Made by a program: the position numbers and the translations under genes
Notes under the pieces: generated by a model
Seen by the model: the letters and a program-made list of their open reading frames with translations, nothing else
Database searches by the model: none
What the model was told of the DNA's origin: nothing
Source of the DNA: Verrucomicrobiaceae bacterium
Lineage (GTDB): Bacteria; Verrucomicrobiota; Verrucomicrobiia; Verrucomicrobiales; Verrucomicrobiaceae
Length of the DNA stretch: 64,000 nt
Reading direction: 5' to 3'
Assembly: GCA_024232965.1 (NCBI GenBank)
Contig: JACKQF010000008.1
Span: forward strand, 273,322-337,321
Shown: in pieces, positions 35,418 to 44,468 of the stretch
Numbering within the stretch: the first letter of the stretch is position 1
How the letters are laid out: each line of letters opens with the position of its first letter

Positions 35418-36476
35418 ATGTCTAGCTGGATTTCGCGTTGGTCGTTTCAGTCGTTTTTTCCGATCCTGATTTCTCTGGGACTGGTGGCCTGTGGCAGCCA
35501 ACAGCAGAGCGCGGCCCCCAGAGGTCCCGGAAGCACCGCCTACTACGGCGGCAACCCACCCGCAGCGATCGCGTGGAACCCGCAAAATCCACAGGGCGGT
35601 TACAGCACGCCTACGCCTGCCCCCGCGCCTGTCGATCCCTACTACATCTCTGCCACGCCGCTGCCAATGTCCGCCAGCGCGCCTCGAATTCGGGCGGAAT
35701 CCTATTTGCTGATCGATGCGCGCACGGGGGCCAACCTTGCATCGGTGGGAGCAGATGTGCATCGCGGAGTGGCGAGCACGCAGAAGTTGCTGACGGCGCT
35801 GGTGGTCCTTGATGCCGGAAATCTTGACAGCAAGGTCCGGGTGGCCTCCTCCGATGTCGCGGTCGAGCCGACCAAACTCGGCATCCGGCCCGGCGATGTT
35901 TACACCAGACGCGAACTTCTCTACGCATTCCTCATCAAGAGCTGCAACGACGTGGCCAATGTCCTGGCCCGCGACAACGCCGGCAGCATCAGCGCCTTTG
36001 CCGCGAAGATGAATGCAAAGATGCGCTCCCTGGGCGGGACGGACTCCAATTTCCGCAATCCTCATGGACTGACCGCCCCCGGCCAATATTCCACCGCACG
36101 CAACATGGCCCGTGTCGCCATGGCGGCCTATCGCAATCAGATCATTCGCGATGCTGTGCGTCGCACTTCTTTTACCTTCCGTTATGCGAACGGAAAGACG
36201 GCAGTGCTGAAGAGCACCAACAACTTGCTGGGGATGATGCCCGAATGCAATGGCATGAAGACCGGCTACACCAATGCCGCCGGTCGCTGCCTGATCTCTT
36301 CTGCATCCTCCGGCGGACGCAATGTGATCCTGGTCCAACTGGGAACCAAGACCAAGTACATCTGGGACGACGGGCGGACGCTAATGAGCTGGGGCCTGCG
36401 CAAGATGGGTGCCCGCCTCGCTGACGCGGATCTGCCCGATGCAGACCCGACGCTGCTGGCGATGATGCCGCACTGA
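35418..36476 (+). CDS. D-alanyl-D-alanine carboxypeptidase (peptidase S11), lipoprotein
   Basis: 352 residues. Signal peptide with lipobox LVAC at about 22-25, so a lipid-anchored periplasmic enzyme. A Pro-rich linker (about 40-75) precedes the S11 domain. Catalytic motifs: S120-T-Q-K123 (SxxK), S175-C-N177 (SxN) and K281-T-G283. It removes the terminal D-Ala of peptidoglycan stem peptides. The C-terminal beta domain found in PBP5 is absent; the protein ends soon after the catalytic domain. It is convergent with the oxidoreductase gene, 5 bp between stops. Confidence 0.92.
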   Translation: MSSWISRWSFQSFFPILISLGLVACGSQQQSAAPRGPGSTAYYGGNPPAAIAWNPQNPQGGYSTPTPAPAPVDPYYISATPLPMSASAPRIRAESYLLIDARTGANLASVGADVHRGVASTQKLLTALVVLDAGNLDSKVRVASSDVAVEPTKLGIRPGDVYTRRELLYAFLIKSCNDVANVLARDNAGSISAFAAKMNAKMRSLGGTDSNFRNPHGLTAPGQYSTARNMARVAMAAYRNQIIRDAVRRTSFTFRYANGKTAVLKSTNNLLGMMPECNGMKTGYTNAAGRCLISSASSGGRNVILVQLGTKTKYIWDDGRTLMSWGLRKMGARLADADLPDADPTLLAMMPH

Positions 36477-36481
36477 AAAGG

Positions 36482-37930
36482 TCAGATCACTGGCAGTTCG
36501 AAACCCTTCCGGTATTCTTCCTCGATCAGCGCATTGGCCTCGGCAGCGAACTCGCCCGTGAATCGTTCCGTCGCCGGATCGAGGTCCAGCCAGGGGCCGA
36601 CAATGCTTTGCTCTTTGCTAACGCTGATGCCGTTTGCCTGAAGATTGGCTTCAAAATCGGTGAGTGTCGTGATCGCCTCGGCATCGCCTTGCAGCCGCTC
36701 ACGGACTTCATCCGGGTTCAGTTGCTTGCCCAGGCGGAAGGAGATATTCGCCATGTGGACCAATGCCGCAGAGAGATGACCGTGAGTGATGGAGAGATTC
36801 TGCTTCACGAGCTTGCCCTGGCGGATCGACTCTAGCCAGTTGGTCATGTGGGCACCACCATCGCGCATGTCGAACTTCTTCACTGAGGAACCGGACGTGT
36901 CGTAGGCCTTGGATTCAGCGACGTAGCCGCCCTCGCAATGGATGATGTTGCCGATGCGGATGCCTTTGTAAACGGGCTCAACGCCCCAGTTCATGTCCTT
37001 CATGGGCAGGCCACGATTGTCAAAGAGCAAAGGGGCAGGCTCGTAGGGGAAGAAGGCCAACTGGTTGTTCGGTGTCTGCCCATCGTCATCGTAACCCCAG
37101 CGTCCGCCGAGGCTCATCACGCGCTTTGGCAGAGTCTCCTGCCCCAGTGCCCAACGTGCCACATCCATCTGGTGCGGGCCTTGATTGCCGATGTCGCCAT
37201 TGCCATAGGCCCACTGCCAATGCCAATCGTAGTGCAACTTGTCGCGCATCAAGGGCACCACAGGACGGCAGGCGCACCAGAGATCGTAGTCGATGTAGGA
37301 GGCGACCCGCTCAGGCCCAGTGACCTTGCCGATGCTCTCGCGAGCTTTGTAATTCAGGCCGCGGGAAAGTGTCACCTTACCGAGGTGCCCCTCCTTAACC
37401 CATGCGATGGCCTCGTCCCAGCCTTCATCGCTGCGGCGTTGCATGCCGTGGGTGATGATGAGATTCGGATTCTTGGCGGCGGCATCGACCAGCTTGCGCC
37501 CTTCCATCATGTTGTGACAGACGGGCTTTTCCACGTACACATGCTTGCCATTGGCGATGGCCGTCAGCGCGATGAGCGTGTGGCTATGGTTGGGCGTCGC
37601 GATGATGACACCGTCCATGTCTTTGTCCTGGCAAAATTCGCGGTAGTCCTTGTAGGTCCGGGCTTTGATCTTGTGCTTACCCAGCACCTCGATGCCCTTA
37701 TCCATGGTCCGGCCATCGACATCGCAGAGCGCGACGATGCGCACGCCGTCCATGTCCAGGAGGTCCTCGATGTGATGCATCCCCTTCCCGTGGAAACCGC
37801 AGATGCCGACACGGATGTCCGAATTGGAACCCTTGGGCCGGGAACACCCAACCGGCAGCGCATTGGCAGCCGTTATGAGCGCCGCACGCTTGAGCAGACT
37901 ACGCCGAGTGGAGGTAGGCGGCACGCTCAT
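36482..37930 (-). CDS. Tat-exported Gfo/Idh/MocA-family oxidoreductase (predicted lipoprotein)
   Basis: 482 residues. Twin-arginine signal RRSLLKRAALITAANALPVG followed by Cys suggests a Tat lipoprotein. The Rossmann fold begins IRVGICGFHGKGMHH and the catalytic signature is VYVEKPVCHNMMEG (EKP motif with Lys). C-terminal domain is of the bacterial-type oxidoreductase extension. The family oxidises or isomerises sugars with tightly bound NAD(P). Its start overlaps the end of the PmoA-like gene as ATGA (37927-37930), so they are coupled; a shared sugar-degradation pathway is likely, substrate unknown. Confidence 0.9.
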   Translation of the reverse strand: MSVPPTSTRRSLLKRAALITAANALPVGCSRPKGSNSDIRVGICGFHGKGMHHIEDLLDMDGVRIVALCDVDGRTMDKGIEVLGKHKIKARTYKDYREFCQDKDMDGVIIATPNHSHTLIALTAIANGKHVYVEKPVCHNMMEGRKLVDAAAKNPNLIITHGMQRRSDEGWDEAIAWVKEGHLGKVTLSRGLNYKARESIGKVTGPERVASYIDYDLWCACRPVVPLMRDKLHYDWHWQWAYGNGDIGNQGPHQMDVARWALGQETLPKRVMSLGGRWGYDDDGQTPNNQLAFFPYEPAPLLFDNRGLPMKDMNWGVEPVYKGIRIGNIIHCEGGYVAESKAYDTSGSSVKKFDMRDGGAHMTNWLESIRQGKLVKQNLSITHGHLSAALVHMANISFRLGKQLNPDEVRERLQGDAEAITTLTDFEANLQANGISVSKEQSIVGPWLDLDPATERFTGEFAAEANALIEEEYRKGFELPVI

Positions 37931-38877
37931 TGTTTACTGAAGGCTTCAAACATCGCGTTCATCTTTGCCATCTCTGGCTCGCCACGAGTGATCCAGACGC
38001 GATAGCGTTGCGTGAGAGTCTCGCCCTTCGCCAGCGTATAGTCGCCCTTGGTCTTATCGTCGAGTTTTTCAAAGTCGTGAATGCCGAATGGATTGGCCGC
38101 AAACAGACCGTAGTCGCGTGCATGCCACCAGGTCGGGTGGCGGAGGTTGCCTGGATGATCAAAGATGGTGATGGAGACCTCCTGGCCTTTTTCATCAGGA
38201 CCAAAAGCCGTCACCCACTTCGCACGGGTTCCCCAGACCTTCTTGTCCTTGATGCCCTCGCTCGACAGCATGTGGCCCGCAGCGCCTTCGCCCTTCATGC
38301 TCAGCGTTGGGCCGATGCGCAGGGCGAAGCTGCCTTCCTTGGTATCGCCAAAAACGGCGTCACCCGCAGTGGCCGTCAGGGCCACGGTGAAGTCCACGAT
38401 CTTTTCGCCTTCAGGCAGTGCCTCGATGCGCACGTGACGGACATCCGTCATCTGCTCATCACCAGCAGCCGTGACCCAGCGGGTCTTGGCGGTAAAGCTG
38501 CCAACAGCGCCCTCTGCCTTGACGTCCTCAAAGCCCAGATGCTCCTGGCGGCCTTTGTCATCGCCATTGGCCCAGAAGTCGGTGCCATTGACGGCACCGT
38601 GAGCGAACCAGAAGGACCGGTGGTGAGGGTGATCCTCTGCGCCGCCTTTTTCCATCGGATAGGGCCGAGCCAAATTAGCGCCAGAGGGACCGATGATGGG
38701 GTAAAGGTAAGGGCGCTGGGCACCGCTGCCGAAGTACTCGGTGAAGAGCTGCCCGTCGATCTCGGCGCGGACAGCAGTGCCGTCTTGTTTCAAGGTCAGC
38801 GTTTGCGCAGGGGCGATACCCGCCAGCGCCAGCAGGCCGAAGCCCAGAACCATCCATCGTTTGGCTGAAATTTTCAT
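37927..38877 (-). CDS. PmoA-like (DUF6807) exported protein
   Basis: 316 residues from ATG 38877. Signal peptide MKISAKRWMVLGFGLLALAG then IAPAQT. Conserved features include RPYLYPIIGPSG, EDHPHHRSFWFAHGAVNG (His-rich, likely a metal or substrate site) and HPTWWHARDYGLFAANPFG, which are the hallmarks of the PmoA/DUF6807 family. These proteins co-occur with Gfo/Idh/MocA oxidoreductases in Planctomycetes and Verrucomicrobia; the name PmoA derives from annotation and not from methane oxidation. It is coupled with the downstream oxidoreductase by a 4-bp overlap. Confidence 0.85.
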   Translation of the reverse strand: MKISAKRWMVLGFGLLALAGIAPAQTLTLKQDGTAVRAEIDGQLFTEYFGSGAQRPYLYPIIGPSGANLARPYPMEKGGAEDHPHHRSFWFAHGAVNGTDFWANGDDKGRQEHLGFEDVKAEGAVGSFTAKTRWVTAAGDEQMTDVRHVRIEALPEGEKIVDFTVALTATAGDAVFGDTKEGSFALRIGPTLSMKGEGAAGHMLSSEGIKDKKVWGTRAKWVTAFGPDEKGQEVSITIFDHPGNLRHPTWWHARDYGLFAANPFGIHDFEKLDDKTKGDYTLAKGETLTQRYRVWITRGEPEMAKMNAMFEAFSKQ

Positions 38878-38929
38878 GTGTTTTCGATTACCAGCATCCA
38901 GGCTTCGGAACAACTCAAAAGACGGCAGA

Positions 38930-40387
38930 TCAGCCGATCTCTGGCACCACAAACGGGGCACGATATTGGTCCTTCAGCATGTCGTTCGCCGTATCGTTAT
39001 CGATGAAGCGCTCTGCCTTACCGTCCATTTTCAACGAAGGTCCGAGCGTCAGTTGATCCTTGGCGAGATCCACTTCGTTCTTGCCCAGATGCTCCGCCAT
39101 GCGCGCAAAGCTAGCCTCGGCATCGTAGTCGCCTTTGATCTGATCCACGATCTCTCCCTGCTTCATCTTCTTGCCCAGACGATAGGAGATATTCGCCGTA
39201 TGGCAGAGAGCGCTGGAGAGGTGACCCTCCAGGATGTCGGCATTCAGATCCTCTTTACGGCGGCTGCGGCAGGCCTCGATGAAGTTCGCAAAGTGATCCT
39301 CTGAACCTTTCCACTCCTGGATGAGCTTGCCCTCTTTGTCATAAGCAGCGGCGCTGGAGTAGTTTGGCACGACGACGTAGCCGCCCTCGCACTCGACGAT
39401 GACACCGACGCCAGCGCCCTTGAACTTGTCCATGTTCTTGGACTCTTTGTTCTCCGGCAAACCACGCACTTCAAAGATCAACGGTGCCTTTTCATAGGCG
39501 TGATAGACGATCTGCGTGTTGGGTGTCTCCGCATCATCCACGTAGCCGAGACGACCACCGACACTCCACAAGCGAGGCGACAACTCCATCTCGCCCAGAA
39601 ACCAGCGTGCGATGTCCATCTGGTGGATACCTTGATTGCCGAGATCCCCGCAGCCATAGGCCCAGAACCAATGCCAATCGTAGTGGATCGGCCCTTTCTT
39701 CCCATTGCGATGCGGTGGCTCCAGCGGCGCAGGTCCGCACCAGAGGTCGTAATTCACGGATTCGGGCACCTTTGCGACGCTGTCGGTCTTACCGATGCTA
39801 TCGCGGCGCTTGTAACAGAGGCCACGGGACAAAAGGATTTTCCCCAGATTGCCTTCCTGCACCCACTTCACCGCGCCACCGATCCCCTCCACGCTGGAGC
39901 GCGACTGGGTGCCGGTTTGGACGATCTTGTTGTACTTGCGGGCTGCATTCACCATCTGTCGGCCTTCCCAGACACAATGGGACACGGGTTTTTCGACATA
40001 GACATCCTTGCCCGCCTGCATCGCCCAGATGGATGCCAATGCGTGCCAGTGATTCGGGGTGGCGATGCTGACGGCGTCGATGCTTTTATCATCAAGCATG
40101 CGGCGCAGGTCGGTGTAGGAGCCGACCTTTTGGCCGTTCTTGTCAAAATTGGCGACGCCCTTGTTCAGGATGTTTTGATCTACATCGCAAAGCGCCGCCA
40201 CTCGCACCCCCTCCTTTTTGAGCTTGTTGTAGCCACTGATGTGGGAGCCACCGCGCCCGCCGAAGCCGATCACGCCGACGTTGAGCGTATCACCCGGGCT
40301 CTTCTGCGCCCAGGAGGTTTTAGCGATGTAGAAAACGCCGGTAGAAGCGGCGACCGACTGAGTGAGAAAGCGGCGACGGTTGGTCAT
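38930..40387 (-). CDS. Tat-exported Gfo/Idh/MocA-family oxidoreductase
   Basis: 485 residues from ATG 40387; the 28 codons upstream are not supported. Tat signal RRRFLTQSVAASTGVFYIAK. Rossmann start LNVGVIGFGGRGGSH, catalytic VYVEKPVSHCVWEGRQMVNA, and the Trp/Gly-rich C-terminal domain (WHWFWAYGCGDLGNQGIHQM). It is a paralogue of the gene at 36482, sharing this overall layout. 52 bp separate it from the PmoA-like gene downstream, so one transcript may carry oxidoreductase, PmoA-like and second oxidoreductase. Substrate not predictable. Confidence 0.9.
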   Translation of the reverse strand: MTNRRRFLTQSVAASTGVFYIAKTSWAQKSPGDTLNVGVIGFGGRGGSHISGYNKLKKEGVRVAALCDVDQNILNKGVANFDKNGQKVGSYTDLRRMLDDKSIDAVSIATPNHWHALASIWAMQAGKDVYVEKPVSHCVWEGRQMVNAARKYNKIVQTGTQSRSSVEGIGGAVKWVQEGNLGKILLSRGLCYKRRDSIGKTDSVAKVPESVNYDLWCGPAPLEPPHRNGKKGPIHYDWHWFWAYGCGDLGNQGIHQMDIARWFLGEMELSPRLWSVGGRLGYVDDAETPNTQIVYHAYEKAPLIFEVRGLPENKESKNMDKFKGAGVGVIVECEGGYVVVPNYSSAAAYDKEGKLIQEWKGSEDHFANFIEACRSRRKEDLNADILEGHLSSALCHTANISYRLGKKMKQGEIVDQIKGDYDAEASFARMAEHLGKNEVDLAKDQLTLGPSLKMDGKAERFIDNDTANDMLKDQYRAPFVVPEIG

Positions 40388-40489
40388 AGCGAGATGTAAA
40401 CGCGAAGGATCGCCCCGGCATTGCGAAATGTAGGCGCATTCGCCAGAATGCGGCGGTCTCACGCGATCCACGTCCCACCATAGAGCTAG

Positions 40490-41122
40490 CTAACGCAGGA
40501 CGACCCGGCAGGGGGCGCCGTCGGCGCCGATGATCTTCATTGGCAGGCAGATCAGGTCGTAGGAGCCGGGTTTCACTTTTGACAAATCCAATCCTTCGAT
40601 CACCCAGATGCCAGCGCCGAGCATGATCTGGTGCGTCTGCACCCCGTCTTTTTCAAAACCGCCGATGCTCAAGTAGTCGACGCCGACCGTCATCACCTCA
40701 CGCTCCACCAGATAGGCTGCGGCGTCTTGGCGGATAGAAACAAAGTCCTTATCAAACTCCTCCATCTTCCAACTGCGCGCTGAGTTCCGGGTCTTGAACA
40801 AGACGCGTTCACCTCGGCGCAACCGAAGGGATTGGAGTTCCTTGGCAGAGATCTGGCTACGGCTCTTCATCTCAATGACGCGGCAGCGCCCGATCACGGC
40901 CTCCATCGGCATTTGCTCCATGGTTTGACCATCGGCGATGAAGTGGCGTGGCGCATCCATGTGGGTCGCGGTGTGGGCGCTCATGGAGAGGTGCGTCAGG
41001 TTGCACACCGCCCCATCGTCCATGCTGACGACCCGCCGAATCTTACAGGCAGGATCGCCCGGCCAATGCGGCATGCCGTCCTTGAGTCCTACCGTCACAT
41101 CTATCCAGGGTCTCTTACTCAT
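40490..41122 (-). CDS. Cyclase-family protein (kynurenine formamidase-like)
   Basis: 210 residues. The metal-binding signature HTATHMDAPRHF (HxTxHxDxPxHF) lies at about 50-61 after VTVGLKDGMPHWPGDPA, as in bacterial KynB and related amidohydrolases (PF04199 type). The C-terminal part has VGVDYLSIGG and the family's terminal APCRVVLR strand. Enzymes of the family hydrolyse N-formylkynurenine or cyclic amides/esters; the substrate is not evident and no kynurenine-pathway neighbours exist. Cytoplasmic. Lies 102 bp upstream of the oxidoreductase on the same strand. Confidence 0.85.
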   Translation of the reverse strand: MSKRPWIDVTVGLKDGMPHWPGDPACKIRRVVSMDDGAVCNLTHLSMSAHTATHMDAPRHFIADGQTMEQMPMEAVIGRCRVIEMKSRSQISAKELQSLRLRRGERVLFKTRNSARSWKMEEFDKDFVSIRQDAAAYLVEREVMTVGVDYLSIGGFEKDGVQTHQIMLGAGIWVIEGLDLSKVKPGSYDLICLPMKIIGADGAPCRVVLR

Positions 41123-41247
41123 TCAGCCAACCTGCTGAGCCAGCGCCAAATGTCCAGACCCGAACGACCAAGTCGTGACCACTAACTTCATGCGCCTCTT
41201 GACTTTTTCTGAGCACTTGGCATCTGATGCGCTCCCAAAATATCCGC

Positions 41248-41886
41248 ATGGCCAAAGCCACCTCCACTCCCCCTCTCTACTGGATCGTCCGCAATTCCGA
41301 AATTCATCATCGCGGTGTCTTCGCACGCTGCGACATCCCCAAGGAAGCGCCTGTCATTGAATACGTTGGCGAAAAAATCAGCAAAGCAGAATCGGAGCGT
41401 CGCGCGCAGGCCCTGCTGAAGAAGTCCAAAGAGACCGGATGCGCAGCGGTGTACATCTTTAACCTGAACAAGAAACAGGATCTCGACGGCAGCATGGCCT
41501 ACAACAAGGCACGCCTCATCAACCACTCCTGCGATCCCAATTGCGAGGCCGTGCAGAGCCGTGGTCGCATCTGGATCACCGCCCTCAAAGACATCCCAAA
41601 AGGCACAGAGCTGACCTTCAACTACGGGTTCGATCTCGAGAACTGGAATGAGCACCCCTGCCTCTGCGGATCCGATAACTGTGTCGGTTTCATCGCCGGA
41701 GTGGAGTACTGGCCGGAACTGAAAAAGCTGAAGAAGAAGTTCACCCCAAAGCCCAAGCCTGAAGTTCAACTCCTGAAAGAGCCAGCGCCTACGAAGCCTC
41801 GGAAGAAGGTGGCTTCGCCGACCAAGCCCACCCGTCCCACGGGAACCCGCAGCGGTGGAAAGGCCGGCAAGACTAAGGCGGCCTAA
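41248..41886 (+). CDS. SET-domain protein (putative protein-lysine methyltransferase) with Lys/Pro-rich tail
   Basis: 212 residues from ATG 41248 (ATG 41227 adds seven). A full SET domain: RGVFARCDIPKEAPVIEYVG, RLINHSCDPNCEA (NHSC motif) and ELTFNYGF (catalytic Tyr), plus post-SET zinc cysteines CLCGSDNC. The C-terminal 50 residues are rich in KP, AK and TK (KPRKKVASPTKPTRP) and resemble histone H1-like tails. Bacterial SET proteins of this type occur in Verrucomicrobia, Chlamydia and others; they methylate lysine on host or own DNA-binding proteins. The tail might be a self-substrate or DNA-binding arm. Single gene, followed by a terminator. Confidence 0.88.
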   Translation: MAKATSTPPLYWIVRNSEIHHRGVFARCDIPKEAPVIEYVGEKISKAESERRAQALLKKSKETGCAAVYIFNLNKKQDLDGSMAYNKARLINHSCDPNCEAVQSRGRIWITALKDIPKGTELTFNYGFDLENWNEHPCLCGSDNCVGFIAGVEYWPELKKLKKKFTPKPKPEVQLLKEPAPTKPRKKVASPTKPTRPTGTRSGGKAGKTKAA

Positions 41887-41902
41887 GCGGCCATCGTTGA
41901 TC

Positions 41903-41940
41903 CAAAAAAAAGGCACGGCCTCAACAGCCGTGCCCTTTTT
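41903..41940. terminator. Bidirectional intrinsic terminator
   Basis: A-tract (41903-41911), stem GGCACGGC, 7-nt loop, stem GCCGTGCC (41927-41934), then CTTTTT. The A-tract on one side and T-tract on the other let it act on both the SET gene and the convergent DUF1080 gene whose stop is at 41954. Confidence 0.85.
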
Positions 41941-41953
41941 GCGTTTGGGAATC

Positions 41954-43405
41954 TTAGAGTTTCTTCACCTTAAAGGAGCGGAACTCGACCGGGTCATTGT
42001 GACCCGCAAAACCAATCAGGCCCTTGGTGTGATCCAAGCCTTTGGGTGGATGTGCGATCTGGCTGCGATCCAGCTTATCCATTTCAAGATCGAGGATCTT
42101 GGTGCCATTCAGCGTCACCGTCAGGTGCTGGCCGTTGACTTGGATCTCCTCGTAGTTCCACTCGCCCACAGGACGCAGGTAGCCGTGCTTGGCACCGACG
42201 CAATGATAGAGACTGCCATGGTATTGATAAGGCTCCAGGCCCTTCTTGCCAGCGGCTGCCTGTCGGGCGTTGTAGCCATCGCTATCGATGACCTGGATCT
42301 CCAGACCATCCGAAGCGGAGTGGCCACCCAGCGGAGTGCGGAGGGCGATGCCGTTATTGCCAGCGGTCGGCAACTTGAATTCGAAACGCAGCACAAAGTT
42401 TTCAAACTCGTCCATGGTCAGCAGATCGCCGCCCTTACCAGGCTTGCAGACCACCGCGCCGTCCTTCACTTCGTAGCTATCCACCGCGCCCTGCCAGTTG
42501 CTCAGGTCTCTGCCGTTGATCAATTCTACAAAACCATCGGCATCTGCAGAGGCCAAGGTTTTGTTGGCTTCTTCAGCGCCGATCTCACGCACAAAGACAT
42601 TGCGCCAGCGGATCTCGCTGCCGTGAGTCTGGAGTTGAATTGGGCCCTTGGCATAAACTGGATCAGGCATCCAGCCATTCGGAGCTTTCTCCGCAGGTGC
42701 ATCGGTAGCTTTGCCGTCCTTTTTGCCATAAGCCAGATAACCCGCCTTGCGATTGGCAAAGAAGTTTTCGAGCACAGCATTGTTCACGACCTTCTCACCG
42801 TTCAGAGTCACCGTGACGCGCTCGCCGATCATCTTGATGTGAAAGGTGTTCCACTCGCCAAAAGGCTTATCCACGAGTTTGAGGGGGTATTTGCCGTCCT
42901 CGTTCTTGTTGTTCCAAAGACCACCGGAGCCCTTGTCTGCACCGAGCTTGAACTTGGCTTCTTCCGTGTAGTCCCAGATCTGGACCTGCGGTGTGCCTCG
43001 CAGATAGATGCCGCTATCGCCGAGGGGAAGCATCTTATAATCGACCCAAAGTTCGAAGTCGCCGTAGTCTTTGTCGGTCGTCAGGTAGAGCCCCTTGCCA
43101 TCATTGACGAGTTCGCCGTTTTGGACGGTCCAATGCGCCTTCAGGTGCTCCGGACCGGCCTTTCCCTCTGGCAGGCCGCCTTCGATGGATTGCTTTTTGT
43201 ATTCGGCCTGTTGCTCTGGCGTCATGGCCCAGAGTTCGGCAGGATCACGGGTGCTCCAGCCGTACCAGCCGTCGAGGTTTTCGCCATTAAAAAGGGCGGT
43301 GAATCCTTCGGGAGGGGCGTTGAGTTTGGGGGACTCTGCCTTGGCCGCAGGGGCCACGAGAGACAGAGTCGTGAGGAGGGCTAAAGAGTACTGCTTGGCT
43401 TTCAT
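41954..43405 (-). CDS. Two-domain DUF1080 (3-keto-disaccharide hydrolase-like) exported protein
   Basis: 483 residues from ATG 43405. Signal peptide MKAKQYSLALLTTLSLVAPA then AKA. Two concanavalin-like DUF1080 domains: the first from GFTALFNGENLDGWYGWS to about residue 265, the second from about 280 (GFVELINGRDLSNWQGAVDS) to the end, each with the FExxxDYKxx strand set and WN(E/T)FxIxxxGxxVTVxLNG pattern. Family members act as 3-keto-glycoside hydrolases, which fits the nearby Gfo/Idh/MocA oxidoreductases that can form keto sugars. Substrate unknown. It faces the SET gene with the terminator between. Confidence 0.88.
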   Translation of the reverse strand: MKAKQYSLALLTTLSLVAPAAKAESPKLNAPPEGFTALFNGENLDGWYGWSTRDPAELWAMTPEQQAEYKKQSIEGGLPEGKAGPEHLKAHWTVQNGELVNDGKGLYLTTDKDYGDFELWVDYKMLPLGDSGIYLRGTPQVQIWDYTEEAKFKLGADKGSGGLWNNKNEDGKYPLKLVDKPFGEWNTFHIKMIGERVTVTLNGEKVVNNAVLENFFANRKAGYLAYGKKDGKATDAPAEKAPNGWMPDPVYAKGPIQLQTHGSEIRWRNVFVREIGAEEANKTLASADADGFVELINGRDLSNWQGAVDSYEVKDGAVVCKPGKGGDLLTMDEFENFVLRFEFKLPTAGNNGIALRTPLGGHSASDGLEIQVIDSDGYNARQAAAGKKGLEPYQYHGSLYHCVGAKHGYLRPVGEWNYEEIQVNGQHLTVTLNGTKILDLEMDKLDRSQIAHPPKGLDHTKGLIGFAGHNDPVEFRSFKVKKL

Positions 43406-43488
43406 GGTCAGATAACGGCCCGCGACATAGGGCCTGATTAAGGTCGGACCAGAGTCAGCCAATCTTTCAGGATTTCCCTGAGCGCAGC

Positions 43489-44421
43489 CTACTCAGACTT
43501 CGGCGCTTCAATGCCTGCGTCGATCTTTTGGAGAGCGACCCACAGTTGCGGATCCTGCGGATGCCCGAGAAACAAAACCCGGCCGTCCGGGGCAATGAGC
43601 GCCACATTAGGAATGCTGGTGATTTCCAAAGTGCGCGAGTAAGGGCGATTGCCCGGCTCTACCAACCATGCGGTGTGGATGTCCTGCTCTTGCCGGATGC
43701 GCTCTGCAGTGGCCTCGGGGTCCTTCTGGTCGGTATTCATTCCCGCGATCAGGATTCCAAAAGGGCGCAGGTAGTCGACCCGGCGGCGCAATTCAGGCAT
43801 CGCCATCATGCAAGGGCCACACCAGGAGGCCCAAAAATCGACCAACAGCGCCTTTTGCCCCACCATGACATCGCGGAGCGTGGTGGCCTCGCCGGTCGAG
43901 GTCGTCAGCGGCACAGAGAGATCCACTTTCAGACTCGCCATTTTTTGCGCACGGCGATAGGCCTGCACCAGTTCTGCAAATTGTGCGGCCTGGGCGGGCG
44001 TGTTCCAAAAGGCCTCCATGATGTGCTTTTTAAACCCACCCTCATCCCCCTTGGCCATCGCGATTCGGGCCTGAAGAAACTCCACCAACCCCTGAAATTC
44101 CGAAGCAGAACCTACCGCAACGCCGAGCTCTGGACGGTAGTTCTTCACCGCAGCCTGCCACTCTGGCATCATCTCCGCAACGTCCTCTGCCGAGCCCCCC
44201 TTCAGCGCCCACATCAGTTTTGCTTCGGCGATCACCTGCGGGTCCGCACCCTCCAGCTCAGCCTCCCTCGCGGCAGCCTCCATTTGTTCCCGAGTGTTCT
44301 CGGGATTGAAAAGGTTCTTCGTCATCTCGTCCTTCGGGGTCTGGGTGACGGGAGCCTGCGCCACCATCAGCGATGGAGCGATGAGACCAAGAACCAAAAG
44401 AATGTAGAGGACCGCTTTCAT
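43489..44421 (-). CDS. TlpA-like thioredoxin-fold protein
   Basis: 310 residues from ATG 44421 (a TTG three codons earlier is also possible). Signal peptide MKAVLYILLVLGLIAPSLMV then AQA. After a helical N-terminal half (residues ~30-165), a thioredoxin domain: LVDFWASWCGPCMMAMPELR with active site C201-G-P-C204, then the cis-Pro region SIPNVALIAPDGRVLFLG. Typical of TlpA/ResA periplasmic disulfide reductases used in cytochrome c maturation. 47 bp after the Mrp gene on the same strand, so co-transcribed. Confidence 0.88.
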   Translation of the reverse strand: MKAVLYILLVLGLIAPSLMVAQAPVTQTPKDEMTKNLFNPENTREQMEAAAREAELEGADPQVIAEAKLMWALKGGSAEDVAEMMPEWQAAVKNYRPELGVAVGSASEFQGLVEFLQARIAMAKGDEGGFKKHIMEAFWNTPAQAAQFAELVQAYRRAQKMASLKVDLSVPLTTSTGEATTLRDVMVGQKALLVDFWASWCGPCMMAMPELRRRVDYLRPFGILIAGMNTDQKDPEATAERIRQEQDIHTAWLVEPGNRPYSRTLEITSIPNVALIAPDGRVLFLGHPQDPQLWVALQKIDAGIEAPKSE

Positions 44422-44468
44422 GGGAGCCAAACTTCCGCTATGCCTGGGATGAAGTCGAGCACAAAGCC

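Noticed and set aside
36938..38005. 355-codon plus-strand frame
   Set aside because: Antisense shadow of the first Gfo/Idh/MocA gene.
41855..43384. 509-codon plus-strand frame
   Set aside because: Antisense shadow of the DUF1080 gene, which has a signal peptide and two domains.
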